From NCBI RefSeq assembly GCF_001904745.1, contig NZ_MRCD01000040.1, positions 1 to 64,000 of the forward strand: a stretch of DNA of 64,000 nt. The letters run 5' to 3'. A program made the translations under genes and the position numbers. Source of the stretch: Calothrix sp. HK-06. Lineage in GTDB: Bacteria > Cyanobacteriota > Cyanobacteriia > Cyanobacteriales > Nostocaceae. Under the pieces are notes generated by a model. That model ran no database searches and was not told where the DNA came from. It worked only from the letters and a program-made list of their open reading frames with translations. Shown in pieces: positions 44,011-52,177 of the stretch (the first letter of the stretch is position 1; every line of letters starts with the position of its first letter).

Positions 44011-46176
44011 ATGTCTGAAGAATTAAATTTTCAAAATAGTAGTGTTGACCGTTTACCACCGCAAATCATTGAGGCTGAGGAAGCTGTGCTGGGTGGTATA
44101 TTATTAGACCCCGAAGCAATCAGTAGAGTTAGTGACCGTCTGCAACCAGAAGCATTTTATATTAGTGCCCATAAAGAAATTTACCACGCGACTTTAAACT
44201 TATATAGACAAGGCAAACCAACTGACTTACTTAGTGTTACAAGTTGGCTTTCTGACCATGATTTGCTCGCGCGCGTTGGTGGTAGAAATAAACTCGCGTC
44301 TTTGATTGAATCTACAGTATCTGCTGTAAACATTGATGCTTTAGCACAATTAATTGTAGACAAATACCAACGGCGCCGATTAATCAAAGCCGGAAATGAA
44401 ATAGTCCAGTTAGGATTCGAGACAGAAACGGATATTAGTAAAGTCATAGACCAAGCAGAGCAAAAAGTTTTTAATATTGCTCAAGACCGCTCTAATTCAG
44501 GTTTAGTTCATATTAGTGATTCTCTAATTAGTAATTTTAAAGATATTGAGAATCGTAATCAAGGCATCGCGTTACCAGGTATTTCCTCTGGTTACTACGA
44601 TTTGGACGCAATGATTAACGGAGGTTTTCAGCGCTCAGACTTGGTTATTATTGCTGGCAGGCCTGCAATGGGAAAATGTGTAGCTTACGATACAGAAATT
44701 TTGTTAGCTGATGGTTCTATTTCTTCTATAGAAGAGATATATCATCGCCAAGAAGCGGATTTAATCACACTGGCAGATAACTGGAAATTTAAAGTAGCTC
44801 AACCATCAGCGTATGTAGATGATGGTCATAAGCCAGTATTCCGTGTAACTACTCGTTTAGGAAGATATGTAGAAACAACTATAACTCATCCATATTTAAC
44901 CATTAATGGATGGCGCCCGCTTTCTGAATTGAAGGTAGGTGATAAAGTCGCAGTACCTAGAAAGTACAATGTATTTGGTACAGAAATTATTACCGATAGC
45001 GAAGTGAAATTGCTGGTAGATTTTATAAATGGTGGCGCCGAAACTATTCCACCAATTGTATTTAAATTAACACAAGCGCAAATAGCTTTATTCTTAAACC
45101 GTTTATTTGCAACTAATGGATGGGCATTATTCGGTCAAGGACAATTAGGATATTGTAGTGTTAGCGAAAAACTTGCAAGGCAAATACAGCATCTTCTTTT
45201 GAGATTTGGAATTATTGCTGCTTTGAAAAGAAAATCGGTTAAATATCAAGAGACTTGTCGAGAAGCTTGGCAATTAGACGTCATAGATGCTAACTCTATT
45301 AAAACTTTCGCTTCAGAAATAAGTATATTTGGTAAACATAAATCAATATCTAATATAGAGTTAGCTAATAGTGATGTATATTGGGATGAAATAGTTTCAA
45401 TTGAACCAATGGGAGAAAAGCAAGTTTATGACTTGACTATTCCAGAAACTCACAACTTTGTTGCTAATGATATATGTGTACACAATACGAGCTTTTCGAT
45501 TAATATAGCTCACTATATTGCTGGTTCGATGCGAATGCCAGTAGCTATATTTAGTTTAGAAATGTCAAAAGAACAATTGGCGTTACGGATGTTATCAAGC
45601 GAAGCAAGAATTGAAAGTACTTATTTGCGAAGTGGACGTATTAGTCAAAATCAATGGGAAGATTTAACGCGCGGTATTAGCTTATTACAGGATATGCCTA
45701 TCTATATAGATGATACACCTGGCATTACTGTAACTGAAATGCGGAGCCAAGCACGGCGCCTACAAGCAGAAGCAGGCGCCGATTTAGGATTAATCTTGAT
45801 AGATTACTTACAATTAATGGAGGGTGCTGGTGATAACCGCGTTCAGGAGTTATCGAAAATTACTCGTAACATTAAAGGTTTAGCAAGGGAATTAAATGTA
45901 CCTGTTATTGCGCTTTCGCAGCTAAGTAGAGGCGTAGAATCACGTACAAATAAGCGACCAATGTTATCAGATTTACGCGAAAGCGGCAGTATTGAACAAG
46001 ACGCTGATTTGGTGATGATGTTATATCGCGATGAGTATTATTCTCCGGATACTCCTGAGCGAGGTTTGGCTGAAGTGATTGTTGCTAAACACCGTCATGG
46101 TCCGACTGGAACTATAAAGCTGTTGTTTGACCCTCAGTTTACTCAGTTCAAAAATTTAGCACGAGGTAGTTATTAG
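44011..46176 (+). CDS. dnaB: Replicative DNA helicase DnaB with intein (721 aa precursor, 451 aa mature)
   Basis: N-terminal domain RLPPQIIEAEEAVLGGILLD, then the RecA-like motor. The Walker A loop GRPAMGK is split from its T by a 270-residue intein. Downstream are IFSLEMSKEQLALRML, Walker B LGLILIDYLQLM, VPVIALSQLSRGVE and SDLRESGSIEQDADLVMMLYRDEYY. Splicing would restore GRPAMGKTSFSINIA. The ATG at 44011 (MSEELNFQ) gives family length; the frame is open from a TTG at 43936. The other known intein site, before SIEQDAD, is empty here. Confidence 0.97.
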   Translation: MSEELNFQNSSVDRLPPQIIEAEEAVLGGILLDPEAISRVSDRLQPEAFYISAHKEIYHATLNLYRQGKPTDLLSVTSWLSDHDLLARVGGRNKLASLIESTVSAVNIDALAQLIVDKYQRRRLIKAGNEIVQLGFETETDISKVIDQAEQKVFNIAQDRSNSGLVHISDSLISNFKDIENRNQGIALPGISSGYYDLDAMINGGFQRSDLVIIAGRPAMGKCVAYDTEILLADGSISSIEEIYHRQEADLITLADNWKFKVAQPSAYVDDGHKPVFRVTTRLGRYVETTITHPYLTINGWRPLSELKVGDKVAVPRKYNVFGTEIITDSEVKLLVDFINGGAETIPPIVFKLTQAQIALFLNRLFATNGWALFGQGQLGYCSVSEKLARQIQHLLLRFGIIAALKRKSVKYQETCREAWQLDVIDANSIKTFASEISIFGKHKSISNIELANSDVYWDEIVSIEPMGEKQVYDLTIPETHNFVANDICVHNTSFSINIAHYIAGSMRMPVAIFSLEMSKEQLALRMLSSEARIESTYLRSGRISQNQWEDLTRGISLLQDMPIYIDDTPGITVTEMRSQARRLQAEAGADLGLILIDYLQLMEGAGDNRVQELSKITRNIKGLARELNVPVIALSQLSRGVESRTNKRPMLSDLRESGSIEQDADLVMMLYRDEYYSPDTPERGLAEVIVAKHRHGPTGTIKLLFDPQFTQFKNLARGSY
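44677..45486 (+). other. Intein in DnaB at the P-loop site (270 aa)
   Basis: It begins with Cys1 (CVAYDTEILLADGSISSIEEI, block A) and has TITHPYLTINGW (block B with Thr and His). It ends KQVYDLTIPETHNFVANDIC followed by VHN, with Thr as +1 residue. The middle (residues about 115-225) retains second-half LAGLIDADG-endonuclease traces: FLNRLFATNGWALF where active enzymes have acidic residues, and LARQIQHLLLRFGI. The first catalytic motif is not seen, so homing activity is probably lost while splicing residues are intact. Confidence 0.92.
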
Positions 46177-46177
46177 A

Positions 46178-46258
46178 GTTAGGAGTGAGGAGTTAGGAGT
46201 TAGGAGTTGTAGATTCTTGCTAACTCATAACTCGTAAGGTGGGCAGTGCCCACTTTAC
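46178..46258. repeat. GTTAGGA tandem repeats and GTGGGCAGTGCCCAC palindrome
   Basis: Degenerate heptamers AGTTAGGAGTGAGGAGTTAG at 46178-46210, of the short tandemly repeated kind known in cyanobacteria, followed by GTAAGGTGGGCAGTGCCCAC ending TTTAC. Similar heptamers occur at 46819-46850 (GTTATGAG) and 57780-57795. Confidence 0.65.
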
Positions 46259-46268
46259 AACATAACTA

Positions 46269-46799
46269 TTAGTTGACTCCTAATAGTTCTACGTCAAAAA
46301 TTAGGGTTGAGTAAGGTGGAATTACGCCACCTGCACCGCGCGCTCCGTAACCTAGTTCGGATGGGATGATTAATTTACGGCGCCCACCAACTTTCATGGT
46401 ACTGAGTCCTTCGTCCCAACCTTTGATAACTTGTCCACGACCTATGTTGAATTTGAAGGGTTGACCACGGTCGCGTGAGCTATCGAATTTGGTACCGTCT
46501 TCTAATGTACCTGTGTAGTGTACTTTTACTGTTTGTCCTGTTTGAGGTGTTTCACCTGTACCTTCTTGAATTTCTACGTATTTTAGTCCAGAGGGGGTAG
46601 TGATAATATTTTCGTCTGACATATCTTTGCTCGCTATTAAGGTGTTGCTTTCTATGTTTGGTGTAGTTTGTGTGACTGATTGTGTAAGTTGACTGATTTG
46701 AGCAGCTTTTGCTTCTGCGTTATCGCCACCGATTTGCGCTAGTACTAGAACTACAACGCAAACCATCATAATACCCACACTAAGAAATATCGCTTTCAA
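46269..46799 (-). CDS. FKBP-type peptidyl-prolyl isomerase, exported (176 aa)
   Basis: An N-terminal hydrophobic anchor ([23 protein letters not shown]) followed by an FKBP domain at about 65-175: [60 protein letters not shown] and [23 protein letters not shown], with the active-site aromatic residues present. It is likely lumenal or periplasmic and helps protein folding. The start is a TTG, because AAAGGAGGG lies eight bases upstream; the first ATG is ten codons inside the signal sequence. Confidence 0.94.
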   Translation of the reverse strand: MKAIFLSVGIMMVCVVVLVLAQIGGDNAEAKAAQISQLTQSVTQTTPNIESNTLIASKDMSDENIITTPSGLKYVEIQEGTGETPQTGQTVKVHYTGTLEDGTKFDSSRDRGQPFKFNIGRGQVIKGWDEGLSTMKVGGRRKLIIPSELGYGARGAGGVIPPYSTLIFDVELLGVN

Positions 46800-46941
46800 C
46801 TTAAAACCCTCCTTTGGAAGTTATGAGTTATGAGTGCTGAGTTATGAGTACGACAAAATTAAGTTTAAATCACAAATGCGCCTATAGAAAAAACTTCCCC
46901 CTCCTTTATCTAAGGAAGGGGGTAACATTAGCGTCGCGTTT

Positions 46942-47003
46942 GGTGCGATCAGGCTACTACATTTTTGGCTTCATTGTTAAATTTTGGGTAGCCTGATCGC
47001 ACC
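46942..47003. repeat. Perfect 16-bp inverted repeat GGTGCGATCAGGCTAC
   Basis: Arms at 46942-46957 and 46988-47003 are exact reverse complements with a 30-bp spacer. The right arm abuts the stop codon of the next minus-strand gene. The related element at 9446-9504 holds the same place after the GNAT gene. Confidence 0.8.
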
Positions 47004-47327
47004 CTACTTCCACATTTTGTTTTCTAGGTCGCGTACTTGACGCTCTAAGCGGTCTATTCTACCGCGCAATTCGTCTACTTCTGATTGACGCGCTACTCCT
47101 AAGTCTTGCATCATGTTTCGCATTTGACGTTGCATGGTGGCATCCCAGTTACCTTGCTCAGACCTCATTTGCTGTACCATGTCATCCATTACTGCTTTCG
47201 CTTGCTCTGGGTCGAGTTTTCCGTCTTTGACTAATTTATCACCAGCTTCTTTAATTTTCTCTGCCATTACTGAGGTTGTGCCAATACCAAGCATTAATAG
47301 CTGCTGCATCCAATTGTTGTTATCCAT
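47004..47327 (-). CDS. Phasin-like coiled-coil protein (107 aa)
   Basis: A helical protein: MLGIGTTSVMAEKIKEAGDKLVKDGKLDPEQAKAVMDDMV, then a C-terminal coiled coil VARQSEVDELRGRIDRLERQVRDLENK. This matches the small polyhydroxyalkanoate-synthesis-regulator/phasin family that coats or regulates PHB granules. No PHA synthase is in the window, so the granule role is inferred from the family alone. Confidence 0.82.
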   Translation of the reverse strand: MDNNNWMQQLLMLGIGTTSVMAEKIKEAGDKLVKDGKLDPEQAKAVMDDMVQQMRSEQGNWDATMQRQMRNMMQDLGVARQSEVDELRGRIDRLERQVRDLENKMWK

Positions 47328-47452
47328 ACCTTTTTCCTATTGTTTTTTTTAAACTAGCTGGTTATTTGTAACTACCGTCAAGTTATGCTAATCGCTAGTG
47401 TCTCTAGACTACAGCTCTATTGTGGCAAACTAAAATAGGTAAATGTAAGTGC

Positions 47453-47761
47453 ATGGTTATCGAGTTACTCAAGTTTAAAGTCCCTTCGGAACGGCGCGAA
47501 ATATTCATCTCATTGGATGATGAAATATGGACAACTGCACTAGCTAAGTATCCTGGGTTTCTGGGTAAAGAAGTATGGATTAATCCAAATGTACCTGAAG
47601 AAATAACCTTTGTGATACAGTGGGCTACTCGTGAACAGTGGAAAGCTATACCAGAAAAGGATTTAGAGCCAATATATCAGCAGTTTGATACTGCTCTTGG
47701 CTTTGCTTACCAAATGGTGGAGTCATCCGAATATCAGGTTCGGAAATTTCCCCAGATGTAA
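47453..47761 (+). CDS. TIGR03792 family protein (102 aa)
   Basis: A ferredoxin-like alpha/beta dimeric-barrel protein: MVIELLKFKVPSERREIFIS, GFLGKEVWINPNVPEEITFVIQWATREQWKAIPEKDL, ending ESSEYQVRKFPQ. This is the cyanobacteria- and proteobacteria-wide TIGR03792 family, related in fold to antibiotic-biosynthesis monooxygenases. No function is established. The ATG at 47453 starts at the conserved MVIELLKF; a longer frame from 47420 has no family support. Confidence 0.85.
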   Translation: MVIELLKFKVPSERREIFISLDDEIWTTALAKYPGFLGKEVWINPNVPEEITFVIQWATREQWKAIPEKDLEPIYQQFDTALGFAYQMVESSEYQVRKFPQM

Positions 47762-47815
47762 ATTGTTTATTTAATGGGGGAGGAGCGCCAATTTTCCCCT
47801 GGCGCCTATAAAATG

Positions 47816-48349
47816 CTATTTATCAGATTTTTTCTGGGCACTATTCGATGTAATGGTACCTATATTAGGTAAACTCAATCGCGCTGTTGTGTCTATTCTG
47901 CCAGTTACTCGATACCCTAAATCGAGTACTGATAAGTTACTAATTGTCTGTGGTACTCTAAAGTTGAACGCAAGTCTTGTTGGAACCCCAGGCGCCAGTT
48001 CAATCAATGCTCTTTCAGATGCACGCTGATATTGGTTAAACTGTAAACTACCTGCTGTGTAAACATTTCCTTCTGTGTCTATAAGACGTGTTTGATAACT
48101 ATCATATCCGGCGCCAAAGCTGATTTGTCGATGTGTGTCTGTAAAATTTGTAACTATAACATCGCAAGTTACCCTTGTACTACTAGCACGCTGACAAGGA
48201 CGGGGTTCAAAAGAAATGTTAAATCTTCTATCTACTTGTCGTGTGGTGGCAGATTGCTCTGGTGTATTCTGGGTTGCACCTGGGACTGTATAAGCAATTG
48301 CAATTAAACTCGACAGTGCAGCGCTGGCTATTAGGCTTTTAGCGTACAT
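47816..48349 (-). CDS. Exported hypothetical protein with beta-rich domain (177 aa)
   Basis: A signal peptide MYAKSLIASAALSSLIAIAY TVPGATQ, then an all-beta domain FNISFEPRPCQRASSTRVTCDVIVTNFTDTHRQISFGAG with two Cys residues likely forming a disulphide, and APGVPTRLAFNFRVPQTISN. It resembles an immunoglobulin-like fold of the kind in secreted cyanobacterial proteins. The family was not recognised. The ATG at 48349 is preferred because it begins the signal peptide. Confidence 0.7.
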   Translation of the reverse strand: MYAKSLIASAALSSLIAIAYTVPGATQNTPEQSATTRQVDRRFNISFEPRPCQRASSTRVTCDVIVTNFTDTHRQISFGAGYDSYQTRLIDTEGNVYTAGSLQFNQYQRASERALIELAPGVPTRLAFNFRVPQTISNLSVLDLGYRVTGRIDTTARLSLPNIGTITSNSAQKKSDK

Positions 48350-48455
48350 GGCTTTTACTGATATATGATTTGCAACCCTATTTTGACACAAGTGTGAAAT
48401 AGAAACACCTGTATCTATATTAAAGCTTTAATGCGCGTATTTACTCAGATATCAT

Positions 48456-49142
48456 TCAAGCAGTACGTATTTCATCATACTTTGCACGCACAACTTGAAT
48501 ATCTTGCCACATCTGCCATTTTGGACCACCCCGGTCGCGCGTAGGGTTACGCAATAAATAAGATGGGTGGAAAATTGGCATACAGAATCTTCCTTCCCAC
48601 TCTATCCATTTACCACGAATACTTGTCATTGACCCTTTGTCACCAATTAGACCTTTTACTGCTGTTGCACCTGTCAAAAGGATGATTTTCGGGTTAACTA
48701 AGCGAATTTGTTCAAATATATAAGGTTTGCAAGCTGCCATTTCTTTCGCACTCGGCGTCCGATTCTCAGGTGGTCGGCATTTATTTATGTTACAAATATA
48801 AACATCTTTCTCAGTATCAAGTCGAACTGATTGTAAGATTTTTTCTAGAAGTTGTCCGGAACGACCGACAAATGGTAAACCTGTTTCGTCCTCGTTTTGC
48901 CCTGGTGCCTCTCCCACAATCATAATATCGGCATTAAGATTTCCGCGTCCGATAACTGCATGAGTTCGGGTATCTCCTAATCCACAACGGTGACACTGAT
49001 TACAATGTTGTGCTAATTGAACCATGCTAGCATAAGTACCAGCAGGGATAGGAATTTTGGCATCGGTTGGAATTAAGTCGTTAATTCCAGGACTTAGACT
49101 TGGTTCGTCGAGATTGAAGAGGTTGAGTTGATCACTACTCAT
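48456..49142 (-). CDS. Type-4 uracil-DNA glycosylase with Fe-S cluster (228 aa)
   Basis: Removes uracil from DNA in base-excision repair. Active-site motif I GEAPGQNEDETGLPFVGRSGQLL and motif II FHPSYLLRNP near the end. The four cluster cysteines Cys50, Cys53, Cys122 and Cys138 lie in HCNQCHRCGL and NKCRPPENRTPSAKEMAAC. The N-terminal 40 residues are a variable extension. The start at 49142 (MSSDQLNLF) has more plausible spacing than the longer frame from 49178. Confidence 0.93.
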   Translation of the reverse strand: MSSDQLNLFNLDEPSLSPGINDLIPTDAKIPIPAGTYASMVQLAQHCNQCHRCGLGDTRTHAVIGRGNLNADIMIVGEAPGQNEDETGLPFVGRSGQLLEKILQSVRLDTEKDVYICNINKCRPPENRTPSAKEMAACKPYIFEQIRLVNPKIILLTGATAVKGLIGDKGSMTSIRGKWIEWEGRFCMPIFHPSYLLRNPTRDRGGPKWQMWQDIQVVRAKYDEIRTA

Positions 49143-49190
49143 GAAACTTTTTTTACGGGCAAAAGCACCGGGTATCAAATTATAGTTTGA

Positions 49191-49259
49191 CTAGAAACCT
49201 GGTTTCTTTGTTGATATCGTGTAATAAAAACAATGATTTTGTATAGAAACCAGGTTTCT
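49191..49259. repeat. Double hairpin repeat AGAAACCTGGTTTCT ... AGAAACCAGGTTTCT
   Basis: The same layout and spacer similarity (ATGATTTTG before the right arm) as 31911-31988, with the central pair G/C replaced by T/A in both arms. It lies between divergent udg and phosphoribosyltransferase genes. Confidence 0.75.
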
Positions 49260-49372
49260 GCCGATTTGTCGTATCTATAACAATTTTAAATCTTTTTGGT
49301 CAGATAATTACAACTATCTCAAAAATCGGTCATTATAAAAGTAATGTCATTTTAGAGTATGGGGGTTAATTA

Positions 49373-50068
49373 ATGATAGATGCCCCACTTTTTGAAGACC
49401 GCACACAAGCTGGTGAAAAATTAGCGGCACTTATTCAAACTGAGTTAATGGTTCCTTCGGTGGATGCAACATCTAACAAAATTGTTTATGCACTACCACG
49501 GGGAGGACTACCAGTTGCTTCACCTATTGCAAATGCCCTTTCGTGTCCTTTAACGGTTTTAGTCTCTAAAAAAATTACCCACCCCAATAACCCAGAGTTA
49601 GCAGTAGGCGCCGTCACTGCATCTGGCGAAGTATTATGGATGGAGCAGCAAAAAACGTTTAGTTTTCGACCATCCCATTGGCGAGAACAAGCTATGGAAG
49701 TAGCTATTGATAAAGCCAAATCACTAGAATCACAATTTTTGCCATTTTGTCCAGAAGTTAATCCATCTGGTGCCATACTAATTTTGGTCGATGATGGTAT
49801 TGCCACGGGAATGACTATAGCTGTCGCAGTAAAAGCACTAGCAAAACTTGCACCCGCACAAATTTGGTTAGTGGCGCCGTTAGCACCACCATCGATGATA
49901 CCTTGGTTACAAGAATGGTGTTCCCGTATACTACATGACTCAAAAATTAACCATCGTGTCATAGTACTTGCAACACCTGAACAATTTGTTAGCGTTAGCA
50001 GCTTTTACTTCAAATTTCCACAAGTCGCAACATCCGAAGCATTAGAATATTTGAAGGTTAAAAGTTAG
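49373..50068 (+). CDS. Phosphoribosyltransferase-family protein (231 aa)
   Basis: A type I phosphoribosyltransferase fold with PRPP loop AILILVDDGIATGMTIAVAVKAL (the two Asp residues bind ribose), an N-terminal flexible PALPRGGLPVASPIANAL-like loop and KKITHPNNPELAVGAVTASG. Such stand-alone proteins are often annotated ComF-like or 'erythromycin esterase-linked' PRTases of unknown substrate. The stop codon overlaps the end of the convergent TPR gene by four bases. Confidence 0.87.
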   Translation: MIDAPLFEDRTQAGEKLAALIQTELMVPSVDATSNKIVYALPRGGLPVASPIANALSCPLTVLVSKKITHPNNPELAVGAVTASGEVLWMEQQKTFSFRPSHWREQAMEVAIDKAKSLESQFLPFCPEVNPSGAILILVDDGIATGMTIAVAVKALAKLAPAQIWLVAPLAPPSMIPWLQEWCSRILHDSKINHRVIVLATPEQFVSVSSFYFKFPQVATSEALEYLKVKS

Positions 50069-51129
50069 CGCGCCCCTGTTCCTTTAATTATTTCCTCATA
50101 TTTTATTGCTTTCGCATAATCTCCCGAAGCATAGCAAGCAGCCTTCAAACTCGCAAGCGCTTGTTCTTCACTCTTAAGGTCTTTCATATCTTGTGATAAC
50201 TTTAAACGTTCCTCATAATACTTAATCGCATTAGAGTAATCACCTAAAGCTTCGTAAGCAACTCCTAAGCTTCCCAAAGATTGCTCCTGACTGCGTTTAT
50301 CTCGAGCTTTTTCAGCAACTTTCAAACGTTCTTTATAATACTCAATAGCTTGTGGATAATTGTTCAAAGCATAACAAGCATTACCCAAATGTTTAAGTAC
50401 CTGAATAAGGCTCCGATGATTATTAAGCGTGCGTGCTATTTTTACACAATTTCTATAACACTCAATTGCCTTCTGGTAATTTCCTAAAGCATACCAAGCA
50501 TTACCCAAGTTCTTCAAAACTTGTTCTTCTGCAAAACTATCTTTGAGTTCGCGTACTAGCTCAAGACTTTGCTCTTTATATTTTATTGCTTGCTGTAAAT
50601 TTCCATTTGCCTTATACACAAGCCCTAAATTATTTAGTGCAACAACTTGACTTTTTTTATCACCGCAAGAGCGCGCAATATTTAAACAGTCTTGTAAATA
50701 TTTATTTGCTTGCTCATAATTACCTATATGACGGTATGAATTGCCTATGTGTGACAATGCTTGTAGCCGCAAACGCACATCATTAATTTCTATTGCCAAA
50801 GATAAACATTGCTGTGAGTATGATATGGCGCCTTTGTAATCACCCGAATTATAAGCAACTAGTATTAGTGAACTAATTGCTTGCGCTTGTAAATGGGAGT
50901 TGCCAAAAGCTTGAAACAATGCTAAAGACTCTTGTAAAGATTTAGTTGCAGCAACAAACTCACCTGCTTGTTGATGTTGAATACCTTCGCATAATAGTGT
51001 GTATGCTTCAGATGAGTAGTCATCTAGTTCTGACATTAGTATTTCTGCTGGTACTTGTTGATACTCATGGCTAATTGTGCCGCGCTGTCTAACATTTGGA
51101 TATATGCTTCTTGACTGCGTCTGAATCAT
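50065..51129 (-). CDS. Tetratricopeptide-repeat protein (about 354 aa)
   Basis: About seven 40-residue repeats of the LGN/TTC28 type from residue 60 to the end, e.g. LRLQALSHIGNSYRHIGNYEQANKYLQDCL, QVVALNNLGLVYKANGNLQQAIKYKEQSLEL and KSEEQALASLKAACYASGDYAKAIKYEE. A scaffold for protein-protein contacts; partners unknown. No kinase or other effector domain is attached. The start is uncertain: the ATG at 51129 was chosen, but a TTG at 51168 and an ATG at 51036 are possible. It overlaps the convergent phosphoribosyltransferase by four bases. Confidence 0.87.
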   Translation of the reverse strand: MIQTQSRSIYPNVRQRGTISHEYQQVPAEILMSELDDYSSEAYTLLCEGIQHQQAGEFVAATKSLQESLALFQAFGNSHLQAQAISSLILVAYNSGDYKGAISYSQQCLSLAIEINDVRLRLQALSHIGNSYRHIGNYEQANKYLQDCLNIARSCGDKKSQVVALNNLGLVYKANGNLQQAIKYKEQSLELVRELKDSFAEEQVLKNLGNAWYALGNYQKAIECYRNCVKIARTLNNHRSLIQVLKHLGNACYALNNYPQAIEYYKERLKVAEKARDKRSQEQSLGSLGVAYEALGDYSNAIKYYEERLKLSQDMKDLKSEEQALASLKAACYASGDYAKAIKYEEIIKGTGAR

Positions 51130-51320
51130 CTCTTCTGTAATGTTGTTACATCCGCTTTCCACATTCAACCCCCCTGATAACTCTTCTGTCTTAGTTTTCC
51201 CAGAAATAGTTATTTTCTCTCATCCCGGATAAAAATACTTATCTTAAATTATATTTAAGGGTGACTTTTGATGATGCGTTGAAGGCGCCTGTTTGAAAAT
51301 GATATTGATTTTGATTGATA

Positions 51321-51602
51321 TTATCTATTCATGGGAATATTTTCATTCCACACATATTCAAATTCGGCTTCAGTAATTTCAAACTCTTCCAGATTATCAT
51401 CTTTAATCGGTTGGTCACTTAACCGACCATAGTCATCACTGAAATGTTTTTTGTCGTAGGACAACACATTGCCGTTTTCGTAAAGCTCTATTTGCCTATA
51501 CGTGTAAGCATTTTCACCTATCTCCAAGAAATAAGTACTTGTACCCCATGCATCAAAATCTCCGCCCAAGGGCACCGTCCAGAACCATTTATAATATCGC
51601 AT
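51321..51602 (-). CDS. DUF6881-like hypothetical protein (93 aa)
   Basis: An acidic small protein MRYYKWFWTVPLGGDFDAWG followed by YFLEIGENAYTYRQIELYENGNVLSYDKKHFSDDYG and an acidic tail EFEITEAEFEYVWNE. The layout (W-x-W start, then a 'R-x-I-E-x-Y-x-N/D-G' strand) fits DUF6881, whose members often appear beside toxins or immunity genes. It lies downstream of the NADAR gene by 33 bp on the same strand. Function unknown. Confidence 0.7.
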   Translation of the reverse strand: MRYYKWFWTVPLGGDFDAWGTSTYFLEIGENAYTYRQIELYENGNVLSYDKKHFSDDYGRLSDQPIKDDNLEEFEITEAEFEYVWNENIPMNR

Positions 51603-51635
51603 ACCCAATATTCACACAACATTACTTCTATAATT

Positions 51636-52085
51636 TTACTTGAAATTTGAGTCACGTAATAACTCTCTAACTTCCATTAATATTTTTCCCAGCATATTTT
51701 TACCGCTGCCATCTTGACCGCAACCCCAATAGTAATCACGAGGTGCATTTTCAACTAATTCTTCATTTGAAGTATTTAGTAAAACTTCACGTATTTCTTT
51801 ATGCGTTTTAAATTTCCGTATAACTGCTGCACGCATAACATCATCTTTAACTATTTCCCAATCTTGACGCAGTGGACGAGTGCGTTTACGACCCTCTCTA
51901 GCTGCCTCATTGGGTGTTTTACAGTTACGGATTTGTTCTAAATGTGGAGTCCCGACAAACTTTTGTGCTTGAAAATAATGTTCGCTTGTTTGCCAATACA
52001 ATCCATCTAGCTCAAAACCATGCGCTGAAAAGTTAGAAAAACAGCCATACTTTCCTTGAATACTATAAAAATAGATAGTCATCAT
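51636..52085 (-). CDS. NADAR-family (YbiA-like) N-glycosidase (149 aa)
   Basis: The family's landmarks are all present: FYSIQGKYGCFSNFSAHGFELDG, WQTSEHYFQAQKF, AAREGRKRTRPLRQDW and YYWGCGQDGSGKNMLGKILMEVR, with the catalytic Glu in SEHYF. Members hydrolyse N-glycosidic bonds in riboflavin intermediates (YbiA) or remove ADP-ribose from guanine in DNA (DarT-linked NADAR). No DarT-type toxin is visible here. Which activity applies is open. Confidence 0.92.
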   Translation of the reverse strand: MMTIYFYSIQGKYGCFSNFSAHGFELDGLYWQTSEHYFQAQKFVGTPHLEQIRNCKTPNEAAREGRKRTRPLRQDWEIVKDDVMRAAVIRKFKTHKEIREVLLNTSNEELVENAPRDYYWGCGQDGSGKNMLGKILMEVRELLRDSNFK

Positions 52086-52177
52086 CTACCCTACGGTATA
52101 CTATTTTATTTAATATTATATAAAACTAAATTGATGCAGTCACTACAAATTGCAGGCGCCTCCCTAAGTGCTTAATA

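Noticed and set aside
49486-49962. 158-residue minus-strand frame opposite the phosphoribosyltransferase
   Set aside because: Antisense shadow of a clear PRTase gene; no family features.
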